Source: Thalassotalea sp. G2M2-11 (GTDB lineage: Bacteria > Pseudomonadota > Gammaproteobacteria > Enterobacterales > Alteromonadaceae). Taken from it: DNA of 64,000 nucleotides. Position 1 is the stretch's first letter, and each line of letters starts with the position of its first letter. This document shows positions 57,508 through 64,000 of this stretch, piece after piece. The stretch covers positions 579,931-643,930 of the forward strand of contig NZ_JADNYL010000003.1 of NCBI RefSeq assembly GCF_017168195.1, read 5' to 3'. The translations under genes were made by a program, and so were the position numbers. The notes under the pieces were generated by a model that did no database searches, was not told the origin of the DNA, and saw only the letters and a program-made list of their open reading frames with translations.

Positions 57508-58887
57508 TCAGTTAACTAACTGTTCATCCAGATAGTTTTTCGCGATTTCATTGATCAAAGTACGCTGATTCAGCTGATTGTCCTTTAATACGGAATCAGG
57601 CAAAACAGGTAATCCTTTACCCTCTCCACTAGGCCTCACCAAGTAAAACCTTGGGCTTACTGCTTTTAGACCTGAATAAGGAAAACTGAAAAACTGTATG
57701 CCACCAGTTTGCCATGAAAATCCCGCTGATTTTTCACCCACGATTTTGGCAAAGCCAAAGTCTTGCATGGTATTGGCAAACAAAATTGCCGAAGAATAAG
57801 TCACTTTACCAACAACAACAGAAACTTTACCGTTAAATTTTAAAGGTTCTTCGTTTGATGGCTTCTCAAACTTGTCATAGTCAGCCGTTACAACGTCGCC
57901 TTCAGTTTCTCCTTCATCCATATATTTGGCGATTATTTTTTTCGTATACTTGCTAGTGTGACGGTAGGGTTTGTCAGCAATATAAGTTAACAACCCCTGC
58001 TTCCACATGTCATCATCACCACCTGGATTATTGCGAACATCAATGATGACATGTTCAATATTATTATCTTTAATTTGTTGAAAAGCGTTTTTGGTAAATT
58101 TATAAAAACGTTCTTTATCTTGCCACCAAAACAAATTGATCGTTAGCAAGGCTTGTTTTTTATCTAACAACTCAAACTTGAACAAGTCCTCAAACGTTTC
58201 ATTGGCTAATGCGTTTGGCTGAATTAATGCGGCATTAAAAACGCTCTTTTCAATTTCAGCACCCGTTGTTTTATAAGCAATTGAGAACTGCTCAGGTTGA
58301 TTCACAAAAAGCCAGTAATACAAAGAAATTTTTTCTGATAATAAGCTTTCTCTATGGCTAGAACTATCTCCATACGTTCTTGTAATCATAAGGTCATAGA
58401 TATCTGATATTGGTGTATCGTTAATACTTATTATTTCAGCCATACTGAGCTGACTGGTTGCGCCCCCTAACTCAGACAAGATATAAACTTTTCCATTATT
58501 AACAATAACTTCAAAAGGAAATAATCCTTTTCCTTTGTTGATAATCGCGTTAATAAGCTTAGTCTGGCTTTGCACAAAAATATTCATGTGGCCATCATTG
58601 AACTGGCTGTTTAAACTAGATATTTTTGTAAGAAACCCTCTAACACTTTTTGGCTGCGTTATTTCATCCTCAATTTTATTAATAGCCGCATCAAAATGAG
58701 CAACATCATCTATTCGGATGCTCAGATCAGGATGCGTATTATTTAACCAAGCTCGCCAAGACTTCAGATCCGCTTTCATTTGTTCCGGGCTAAGAATTTT
58801 TTCAAGGTTATTTAAACTTTCATTAGCTAATAAGGTATTAGACGTAAAAATAAGAGATAAAAGGAAGATAAGAATAGTTTTTTTCAT
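57508..58887 (-). CDS. exported S41-family peptidase
   Basis: The 459-residue protein has a signal peptide (about 1-21) and a C-terminal tail-specific-protease-like core: VIIDVRNNPGGDDDMWKQG (about 277-296) and VVGKVTYSSAILFANTMQDFGF (about 350-372), where the second Ser is the likely nucleophile. GEKSAGFSW follows. No PDZ domain is obvious between. It probably degrades peptides in the periplasm or outside the cell. It stands at the left end of the cassette-like region, 50 bases from an attC-like repeat. Confidence 0.82.
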   Translation of the reverse strand: MKKTILIFLLSLIFTSNTLLANESLNNLEKILSPEQMKADLKSWRAWLNNTHPDLSIRIDDVAHFDAAINKIEDEITQPKSVRGFLTKISSLNSQFNDGHMNIFVQSQTKLINAIINKGKGLFPFEVIVNNGKVYILSELGGATSQLSMAEIISINDTPISDIYDLMITRTYGDSSSHRESLLSEKISLYYWLFVNQPEQFSIAYKTTGAEIEKSVFNAALIQPNALANETFEDLFKFELLDKKQALLTINLFWWQDKERFYKFTKNAFQQIKDNNIEHVIIDVRNNPGGDDDMWKQGLLTYIADKPYRHTSKYTKKIIAKYMDEGETEGDVVTADYDKFEKPSNEEPLKFNGKVSVVVGKVTYSSAILFANTMQDFGFAKIVGEKSAGFSWQTGGIQFFSFPYSGLKAVSPRFYLVRPSGEGKGLPVLPDSVLKDNQLNQRTLINEIAKNYLDEQLVN

Positions 58888-58936
58888 GTATTAAAGTATT
58901 TCACTCCATTGGTGATTATTATGATGTATGGATTTT

Positions 58937-59046
58937 TCAGATTGCTAACGTCTAGCGAATAGGAAAATGCGAACGTTGTTGGGCGAAACCCAATGAGTTT
59001 TAGCCCAAGCCGTTTTACTGACGGCGATTTCGAGCTAATTATTAGG
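58937..59046 (-). repeat. attC-like site H (degenerate)
   Basis: Left end CTAACGTC and right end TTATTAGG are outer core-like elements. Inner arms TTGGGC and GCCCAA are exact complements. The outer arms pair imperfectly. It is the least convincing member of the series and marks the possible left end of the array. The following stretch to 59275 shows no gene. Confidence 0.4.
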
Positions 59047-59275
59047 TAGACACTGCACTAACTATAACTCTACAGTTAATTAATATTAAAAGACAATAAA
59101 TTAGTTGCTCACCTAAGCATATAAATTATTTACTATTTTTAGAACATTTTAACACCTATGAGTCTTTTCCTCGCCATCAATTTTACGGATGCGAATATAA
59201 GTTTTAGTAAAGATTGAACGAGATACGCTCTAAGCGCCAAAACGCAAAGAAAAGATGGTAATTAAAAACCCGAAC

Positions 59276-59749
59276 TCAGTAACTATCTTTTTCACCAATA
59301 TATTGGATTGAGAAGCCTTCTCCATTTTCTCCTGAAACAAAAACAGTAATATTTTTATCTTTAGTTAATTGATAACTGAGCTTTTTTGGGAAATCATGTT
59401 CAGCGTTTTCAAATACAGCTGTTTCAGCTGTGCAACTTGTTAATTTAAAAGCAACAGGTAAATCGTTATTGGCTACTTTAGCAATATAAAATATCTCTCC
59501 AGACATTTCGACTAATCGTAAAGTTTCAGCACTTATCATTTGATTTTTTTCGACGGAGTACGTGTATCCGGAGCCTTCAAAGGTTTTGCTGCTCACCTGT
59601 TTCCATGATTCATTAATGTTCAGTTTTTCGCTTTTAGAATTCCAATGACCCACAAGCCATGTTAATGATTCCAACGTCTTACAAGTATTTGCTTGCACTG
59701 CTGAGTGAAATACTAAACACAGTAGTACCAAGCTTATTACTCTCAACAT
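59276..59749 (-). CDS. exported DUF6265-like protein
   Basis: From ATG 59749 (157 residues), nine bases after GGAG, the protein has a signal peptide (MLRVISLVLLCLVFHSAVQA) and a small beta-barrel-like domain with LTWLVGHWNS near its start and FENAEHDFPKKLSYQ later, both typical of the DUF6265/lipocalin-like family. The role is unknown. It is a single-gene cassette between attC-like repeats. Confidence 0.75.
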   Translation of the reverse strand: MLRVISLVLLCLVFHSAVQANTCKTLESLTWLVGHWNSKSEKLNINESWKQVSSKTFEGSGYTYSVEKNQMISAETLRLVEMSGEIFYIAKVANNDLPVAFKLTSCTAETAVFENAEHDFPKKLSYQLTKDKNITVFVSGENGEGFSIQYIGEKDSY

Positions 59750-59778
59750 TAAACACAACTCCAATGATTGACGAAGAT

Positions 59779-59884
59779 AACTAACGGCTTATGCTACGAA
59801 TCGACGAAAAATGCTTGCTAAAATTCCCGAGGAACGAGCGCCAGTCAAGCTAAAAACATCCATGCATTGATGCGCTCGTTAGTT
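59779..59884 (-). repeat. attC-like site G
   Basis: The two outer cores are AACTAAC (59779-59785) and its exact complement GTTAGTT (59878-59884). Inner segments GCTTGCTAAAATTCCCGAGG and GAGCGCCAGTCAAGCTAAAA carry imperfect paired arms. The stop codon of the next gene (TTA at 59879-59881) lies inside the right core. Confidence 0.65.
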
Positions 59885-60265
59885 GCTGATTACACCAATA
59901 GTTGATATATAAATCAAGAAGCCACCAAATATAAAAGAACCAAAGCCAGCAGACCTAAATGTACTTTTAAATTTACGAGCCGACCAAATAGCAAATTGAC
60001 GATGTTTAATTGAACCTATGATTATAAGTCCAATGCCAACAGCAATTAGTAAGTAACCAATAGTTAATATTAATTGAGGATACGAGGTGGTTTGGTTATA
60101 ACTTACAAAAACAAGCCCTGCAATTAACCGAGTAATGACCTCAAACCAATGAAAATATGATTTTTTACTGAACTCTATAATTCCATTCGACCAGTAACTT
60201 GGACTAACAATCATGATGATACTCAAGCACATCATCAGTAATCCAAATGCGGTGATAAAATACAC
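59879..60265 (-). CDS. small four-helix membrane protein (unknown)
   Basis: The 128-residue protein starts with GTG, five bases after a strong GGAGG. It has four hydrophobic helices (about 3-20, 45-59, 66-86, 104-124). No family is recognised. Its stop is embedded in attC-like site G and its start is 12 bases from the core of site F, as in typical gene cassettes. Confidence 0.72.
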   Translation of the reverse strand: MYFITAFGLLMMCLSIIMIVSPSYWSNGIIEFSKKSYFHWFEVITRLIAGLVFVSYNQTTSYPQLILTIGYLLIAVGIGLIIIGSIKHRQFAIWSARKFKSTFRSAGFGSFIFGGFLIYISTIGVISN

Positions 60266-60276
60266 CTAAACCTCCA

Positions 60277-60382
60277 AGGTAACTCACACCGCGTAGAACG
60301 GTTAAATAAAAGCTTGTTAAAATTGTATAGTGAAGCGGAACTGAGACGCTATTAGCAGTCCCGCTTGAAATGCGTGTTTTAC
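60277..60382 (-). repeat. attC-like site F
   Basis: AGGTAAC (60277-60283) and GTTTTAC (60376-60382) are the outer cores. Central GTGAAGCGGAACTGAG and AGCAGTCCCGC segments match those of sites A and D. The arms are imperfect. Confidence 0.55.
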
Positions 60383-60393
60383 TTCTCTACTAC

Positions 60394-60753
60394 TTAGAAT
60401 GCACTTTTCCATTGCTCTGTGTCTATAAACCAGCGTTCCTCATAGATTTTATCACCATCAAACTTGAACAAAACTGATAGCTGAGAAGCATTAATTTTAT
60501 CGGATTTCCATTCAACTATCGAGACAACTTCACTTTCCCCTTCTAGTTGCCTGAGTTCAAGAATTTCAAACCCTGGCGGAAAGATATTTCAAAGACCATT
60601 CTAAGCTGAACGAAACTCCTGTCGCCCTTTTAAAACATTGGCTTGACCAGGCATAATGAATGTCATACCTTCTACATAATCTTTAACTAAGGTATCAAAC
60701 TCCCCAGCACCAACCGCTTCCCACCCACGTTGTACTATGTTAGCTAATTTCAT
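60394..60753 (-). pseudogene. NTF2/SnoaL-like protein gene with compensating frameshifts
   Basis: ATG 60753, with AGGAG upstream, opens MKLANIVQRGWEAVGAGEFD, the start of an NTF2-like protein, and stops at 60601. Between about 60603 and 60580 another frame reads LEWSLKYL, and then the first frame resumes with PPGFEILELRQLEGE to a stop at 60394. The whole (about 119 residues) fits a SnoaL-like domain. A lost base and a gained base, or sequencing errors, explain it. Confidence 0.65.
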
Positions 60754-60819
60754 TGCAAATTCTCCTAATTGAATTGCTTCGAATTAACTATAGAAGGTAT
60801 CTGCCAATTGTGGGTAATA

Positions 60820-60934
60820 CTAAAACTGTAGTGATATATTTCTTTCACTAATACCTGCAATTGCAGCTAGTTTTTGTTGCGACCAACCACGTTCTTTTCT
60901 AAGCAATATTAATTTTTTCCGTTGATATGATCAT
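60820..60934 (-). pseudogene. decayed XRE-type helix-turn-helix gene
   Basis: A frame reads LRKERGWSQQKLAAIAGISE before ending in TAG at 60820-60822. It strongly resembles the HTH of the intact XRE gene just upstream (LRQKRNWSQQQLAQLSGLN). The frame is broken near the A-run at 60913-60918, and the rest of the protein is gone. Confidence 0.6.
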
Positions 60935-60963
60935 AAACTTCTCAAATTGATGTTTTGGAACTT

Positions 60964-60970
60964 GTTATGT
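60964..60970 (-). repeat. isolated attC core-like element
   Basis: GTTATGT preceded by CTT, the same right-hand end as attC-like site C. It follows the XRE gene by about 30 bases, but no matching left half is found in the next 190 bases, so the site is probably truncated. Confidence 0.35.
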
Positions 60971-61000
60971 AGCGTTTACAAACAATTAAACGTATTGTAG

Positions 61001-61513
61001 CTATAGCTTACCTTCTTCTTCATAGCTATCCATGGTCTGTTTAATTTTTCTCTTTTCCCATTTTTCACCAAAAGGCTGAAACACAGTAATAGCATACGCT
61101 CCGATGATCATAGCGAAACATATAGCTATGCTGATAAGTGCACCAAGATTTTCTCCATGATTATAATTAGGTACAAAGAAAAAAAGAAAAATTCCCAATA
61201 AAAACGACACTAAAATGTAAAATCCCTTTTTTGATTTCACTTCAGCTCTTGCCATTTGCTCCCTCTTTTCTAGATCAATCATGGTGTCTTTATTATTTTG
61301 TGTGGTATTAAGCTCATTACCGTTGATGCTTTCTGTTTTTAACATACCTACATCAACTTCGAATACAGCAGCTAAAGACTTTAATGTTTCAAGCCCAACA
61401 TTCTCTCCTTTTTCGACACGTTGAATCGTACGAATATTTAAACCACTTAGTTGAGCAAGTTGTTGCTGAGACCAATTGCGCTTTTGTCTTAGAGACCTAA
61501 CAAACATGAGCAT
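61001..61513 (-). CDS. XRE-family regulator with membrane tail
   Basis: The 170-residue protein has an N-terminal XRE helix-turn-helix (about 5-55, QQLAQLSGLNIRTIQRVEKG), a linker, and two membrane helices (about 97-112 and 122-145). Such tethered regulators usually control a neighbouring membrane or secreted protein. A decayed copy of the same HTH lies downstream. Confidence 0.78.
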   Translation of the reverse strand: MLMFVRSLRQKRNWSQQQLAQLSGLNIRTIQRVEKGENVGLETLKSLAAVFEVDVGMLKTESINGNELNTTQNNKDTMIDLEKREQMARAEVKSKKGFYILVSFLLGIFLFFFVPNYNHGENLGALISIAICFAMIIGAYAITVFQPFGEKWEKRKIKQTMDSYEEEGKL

Positions 61514-61545
61514 ACCTTTACTATCTTCATTATGTCGAAATTATA

Positions 61546-61552
61546 ACCTAAC
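61546..61552 (-). repeat. isolated attC-type core
   Basis: ACCTAAC, on the minus strand GTTAGGT, a full match to GTTRRRY. It stands 33 bases before the XRE ATG and 50 bases left of site D, and may be a second or relic cassette junction. Confidence 0.45.
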
Positions 61553-61601
61553 CATAGCCAGCGAGGAACGACAAACACATGACTGTCATACGACAATGCT
61601 A

Positions 61602-61711
61602 ATTTAACCTACCAATGCCCATTTAAGGGGCTGATAATAGTTTGCTAAAATGTGAAGCGAAGCGAAACTGATCAAACTGTTAACAGTCCCGCCTTGATTG
61701 GCTTGTTATAT
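61602..61711 (-). repeat. attC-like site D
   Basis: The core ATTTAAC (minus strand GTTAAAT) and right end GTTATAT (61705-61711) enclose TAGTTTG / CAAACTG inner arms. The spacer CTAAAATGTGAAGCGAAGCG is identical to that of site A, and AACAGTCCCGC follows. The stop of the esterase gene lies inside the right core. Confidence 0.75.
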
Positions 61712-62581
61712 TTTGCTTTCTCTAAATTCATAATATGCCAGCAATGCTTTTGGAATTGAATAATACGGATTTTCGGAATGACCTGCATTTTCACTGAAGT
61801 GGTATGCATAATTAAAATTTGTTGGTGCATTTGATTCTATTGCAGACAATAAACCATTAAATGAACCTGTGATAATCTCGTTTTCGTTACCACCAATGCT
61901 TAAATACATAAATAAAGGTTTTTTACTAAGTTTAGATAAGCCGTTCTTAAACTCTTGTACAACAATTGAGTTGTCATACCAAGCTGCTGGACTAAAAGCA
62001 AAATAGCCCGTAAATAGCTCAGGCTTGGTCACTATCGTATAAAGTACAAAGCTTCCACCGGCCGAGAAGCCACTAAGCACTCGATTATTATTAATCGAGT
62101 ATTCTCTTTCTACAAAAGGGATCACTTCTTTTTCAATGAAGGATAAAAACAAGTCAGCTTTACCAAAAATTTCTGGAGAGTTTTCAGTATTTGGTCTTGC
62201 CTCGATTTGAACATCTTTTCTGGCATACGGAGGTACTAAATCTCTATTTCTTGTATCTACCCAAAACAAGTTGGGGATAGCGACAATAATAGAGTCTTCA
62301 ATTAACCCTTTGTTAGATTGCGCTGTAACAGTTTCATGCCAGCGGCTTAAATTAAAATTACCATCTGATTTTATTATTAAGGGATAACTCCTGCGTTTAT
62401 CGTACCCTTCAGGCAATCGAACAAATATTCTTCTTTCTTCTGAAAGATATTCTGAATAAATGTCATGATCAATGAACTCTGAAGTGTAGTGCTCAACATA
62501 CCTCGATGAAACTACTGCAGCTCCCACTAAAACTAAAATAGAGATTAATGAGGTTGAAATTAATTTTAATGAAATTTTCAC
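61706..62581 (-). CDS. exported esterase-like alpha/beta hydrolase
   Basis: I prefer GTG 62581 (291 residues), seven bases after AAGGA, to the TTG one codon earlier. The protein has an N-terminal helix/signal (about 4-24) and an esterase-D-like domain: RRIFVRLPEGYDKRRSYPLI, nucleophile Ser in LSGFSAGGSF, FSPAAWYDN, and a C-terminal His in NAGHSENPYY. Relatives include enterochelin-esterase-like hydrolases. The substrate is unknown. It is a single-gene cassette between sites C and D. Confidence 0.82.
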   Translation of the reverse strand: MKISLKLISTSLISILVLVGAAVVSSRYVEHYTSEFIDHDIYSEYLSEERRIFVRLPEGYDKRRSYPLIIKSDGNFNLSRWHETVTAQSNKGLIEDSIIVAIPNLFWVDTRNRDLVPPYARKDVQIEARPNTENSPEIFGKADLFLSFIEKEVIPFVEREYSINNNRVLSGFSAGGSFVLYTIVTKPELFTGYFAFSPAAWYDNSIVVQEFKNGLSKLSKKPLFMYLSIGGNENEIITGSFNGLLSAIESNAPTNFNYAYHFSENAGHSENPYYSIPKALLAYYEFRESKI

Positions 62582-62598
62582 CAAATCTTCCTTGAAAA

Positions 62599-62700
62599 AT
62601 ATAACGCCCCATTCAGGGGCTTGTTATTGTTGGTTAAAATAACGATCGCAGTGAGGAAAGCCAACTGTTAAAAGTCCCGCACTGCAATGACTTGTTATGT
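62599..62700 (-). repeat. attC-like site C
   Basis: Left ATATAACGCCCCATTCAGGG and right GACTTGTTATGT are the outer arms, inner arms TTGGT/GCCAA. On the minus strand the order ATAACAAG...GGGAC...GCCCCTGAATGGGGCGTTATA strongly recalls the attC sites of Vibrio chromosomal integrons. It lies 18 bases before the esterase start. Confidence 0.8.
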
Positions 62701-62707
62701 TCACATT

Positions 62708-63190
62708 TTAAATATATGCGTTTAGTCCGTTACTTATTGAGTGAACCAAAGCGGTGTAAAAGTAAGCTAAATTTTCACCATGTTTTTCATTTTGCTTATT
62801 ATAGAAGTAGGAAAATATTACCCCACCGACAAAAGTATATGAAAACGCATACCAACCTTTGCCAGATCCTAGCAAATGAGACGTTGCGAATAATGCACTA
62901 CTGATGAAAATAAAGTAATAAGCAGTGATTTTTAATTTTTTACAAAGGCGACTAACTATTACACAAAAAATCAGTGTTTCGAACACTGGCGCTAAAATGA
63001 TAGGAGAAATTAGGTTTTCAAGGTTCTTAGTAATATTTTGGTTTCTAAAGACCAAAGAATACGGCCATTGCTCTACAACCATTAGGTTGTGAATAAATAT
63101 ATAGAAACCTGTAATGATTTTAGTTGTAAGAAAAGCTAAAAGACCAAAAAATGGCAATTCTTTTAAGAATAGATATCGATAATTGAGCAT
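62708..63190 (-). CDS. CPBP-family membrane protein
   Basis: ATG 63190 with AGGGAAG upstream gives 160 residues; the open frame continues 26 codons upstream only because it runs through attC-like site B. It has about four to five helices and degenerate CPBP (CAAX-protease/bacteriocin-processing) motifs: VFETLIF in place of the EExxxR motif, FATSH (FxxxH) and HSISN (HxxxN). Loss of the second Glu and Arg may mean it is not a protease. Confidence 0.72.
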   Translation of the reverse strand: MLNYRYLFLKELPFFGLLAFLTTKIITGFYIFIHNLMVVEQWPYSLVFRNQNITKNLENLISPIILAPVFETLIFCVIVSRLCKKLKITAYYFIFISSALFATSHLLGSGKGWYAFSYTFVGGVIFSYFYNKQNEKHGENLAYFYTALVHSISNGLNAYI

Positions 63191-63203
63191 AACTTCCCTG
63201 TAA

Positions 63204-63304
63204 ACATAACGCCGCAATATGGGCGTATTAAGCTTGGCTAAAATTAGCGAAGAATGAGCGCCAGCCAAGCTTTAGACGTCCCATTTATAATTGCCTTGTA
63301 TGGT
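63204..63304 (-). repeat. attC-like site B
   Basis: Left core ACATAAC and GCCGCAATATGGGC, inner arms AAGCTTGGCT / AGCCAAGCTT (perfect 10-base complements), right arm GTCCCATTTATAATTGCCTT. The last 11 codons of the ankyrin gene are read from its right half. Confidence 0.82.
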
Positions 63305-63901
63305 ATTCTTTTTATTTACCAGAGCAACAAACTTAATATACCACTCGTAATATTTACTACCTTTTTTAACTCCTGCATCCCCGAATTTTTCAAGTTGCTC
63401 AACAGGAGTGTAACCCCATTTATTCTCGATCTTTAATGATGCACCACTTAAAACCAGAAAATGTGCAATATCATAGTTTTTAACAGCTATAGCCAAATGA
63501 AGTGGCGTATTGCCACTTTTATTCTGAAGATTAAAGTTAGCGCCATGCTTCACAAGTAATTTAACATTTGCAAGCCGCGAATGCTTCGCTGCTTCAATAA
63601 TTACAGGTGAACTTTTGTACCCATCAAGAGTATCGGGATTAGCACCATGCTCTAAACATAACTGCAAAAACATTGGGTTCTCATGAACTGCGGCTTGCTC
63701 CATAACCACAGGTCGATTTTTTGGGTCATCTTTTTCATCGCTGTAATTCGGATCAGCCCCATCTAATAAAAGCTGTTGAAACTTTTTTAATTTGTCGCCT
63801 TTAATGGATAGCAAAAGATCATTATTAATATTCGAGCCTAATGCTTCACAACTAAAAATCATGATCGTTATAGCAATACAGAAATATGACGCAAATCTCA
63901 T
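63272..63901 (-). CDS. exported ankyrin-repeat protein
   Basis: The 209-residue protein has a signal peptide (about 1-22) and four or so ankyrin repeats (about 35-175): QQLLLDGADPNYSDEKDD, LCLEHGANPDTLDGYKSSPV, VKLLVKHGANFNLQNKSGNT, AHFLVLSGASLKIENKWGYT. It likely binds another protein in the periplasm. Its C-terminus NTIQGNYKWDV is encoded inside attC-like site B. The ATG lies only about 6 bases after the site A core, a typical cassette start. Confidence 0.82.
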   Translation of the reverse strand: MRFASYFCIAITIMIFSCEALGSNINNDLLLSIKGDKLKKFQQLLLDGADPNYSDEKDDPKNRPVVMEQAAVHENPMFLQLCLEHGANPDTLDGYKSSPVIIEAAKHSRLANVKLLVKHGANFNLQNKSGNTPLHLAIAVKNYDIAHFLVLSGASLKIENKWGYTPVEQLEKFGDAGVKKGSKYYEWYIKFVALVNKKNTIQGNYKWDV

Positions 63902-63906
63902 TGAAT

Positions 63907-64000
63907 ACCTAACGCCGCAATAAACGGCTAAGTAATAGTTGGCTAAAATGTGAAGCGAAGCGGAACCGAGCCAACTGTTACGTGTCCGTTATTTAATTGC
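63907..64000 (-). repeat. attC-like site A (cut by window end)
   Basis: Left core ACCTAAC (minus strand GTTAGGT, exact GTTRRRY), GCCGCAATAAACGG, inner arms TAGTTGGCT / AGCCAACTG, spacer CTAAAATGTGAAGCGAAGCG, and GTCCGTTATTTAATTGC at the edge. The final right core is beyond the window. Confidence 0.8.

Noticed and set aside
58888..59275. Additional cassette gene between S41 peptidase and DUF6265-like gene
   Set aside because: No frame with a plausible start and composition was found; only a degenerate attC-like repeat is visible.
63191..63268. Upstream extension of the CPBP-family frame (MAGAHSSLILAKL...)
   Set aside because: This stretch is attC-like site B; the true start with a ribosome site is the ATG at 63190.

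Overview
The window looks like a piece of a low-GC marine gammaproteobacterial chromosome, most likely Alteromonadales (Colwelliaceae-like). This is an inference from gene content and order: uvrY-uvrC-pgsA followed by a Gly-Cys-Leu tRNA cluster, fabA, a HexR-controlled Entner-Doudoroff operon, large TonB-dependent receptors with FecI/FecR, and cbb3 oxidase next to an FNR-type regulator. No replication origin, rRNA, CRISPR array or phage module is visible.

Layout. 0.05-7.8 kb: an ECF sigma/anti-sigma pair (FecI/FecR type) and two paralogous TonB-dependent receptors, of which only the second carries the N-terminal signalling (STN) domain. 7.9-8.7 kb: six tRNA genes on the minus strand (Leu, Gly, Gly, Leu, Cys, Gly). 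8.8-12.5 kb: pgsA, uvrC, uvrY/gacA and a small basic protein. 12.6-13.1 kb: fabA. 13.3-18.9 kb: a tight operon zwf-pgl-edd-glk-eda (minus strand) that turns glucose into pyruvate plus glyceraldehyde-3-phosphate, divergent from hexR-pykA; two HexR-like operators lie in the shared control region. 21.7-24.6 kb: pfkA and a LytS/LytTR-type two-component system. 24.8-31.0 kb: a tripartite RND efflux system with hinT behind it. 31.3-32.4 kb: a LysE-type exporter and a lipoprotein.

32.4-48.9 kb is a respiration block for low oxygen and nitric oxide: an FNR-type regulator, ccoNOQP, fixH-ccoI-ccoS, a DnrP-like zinc ribbon protein, norD, norB, norC, two small unknown membrane proteins, norF, norE, norQ, a cupredoxin, and a NapH-like membrane ferredoxin. 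I read FNR/DNR-type boxes (TTGAT-N4-ATCAA, exact or one to three mismatches) in front of the regulator, ccoN (two), norC, norQ, norD and possibly the ferredoxin gene. This suggests one regulon rather than a NorR-controlled system; no norR is present.

48.7-56.9 kb is mixed housekeeping and accessory content: a YqaE/Pmp3-type peptide, a PAS-GGDEF cyclase, a stand-alone encapsulated-ferritin-like protein with no encapsulin gene, an RraB-like lipoprotein, O-acetylhomoserine sulfhydrylase, a YoaK-type protein, a membrane-anchored thioredoxin, mntP, and an XRE-cupin regulator divergent from an SDR oxidoreductase.

About 58.9-64.0 kb (right edge) is the most unusual part. It consists of small unrelated genes, all on the minus strand, separated by imperfect inverted repeats of about 100 bp that have the anatomy of integron attC sites (GTTRRRY-like cores, paired inner arms, conserved central spacers). 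I interpret it as a chromosomal integron cassette array or an attC cluster without integrase (CALIN). It carries a DUF6265-like protein, a small membrane protein, a broken NTF2/SnoaL-like gene, an XRE regulator and a decayed XRE copy, an esterase, a CPBP-family membrane protein and an ankyrin protein whose C-terminus is encoded inside an attC. The array runs off the right end; an integrase, if present, should lie beyond it.
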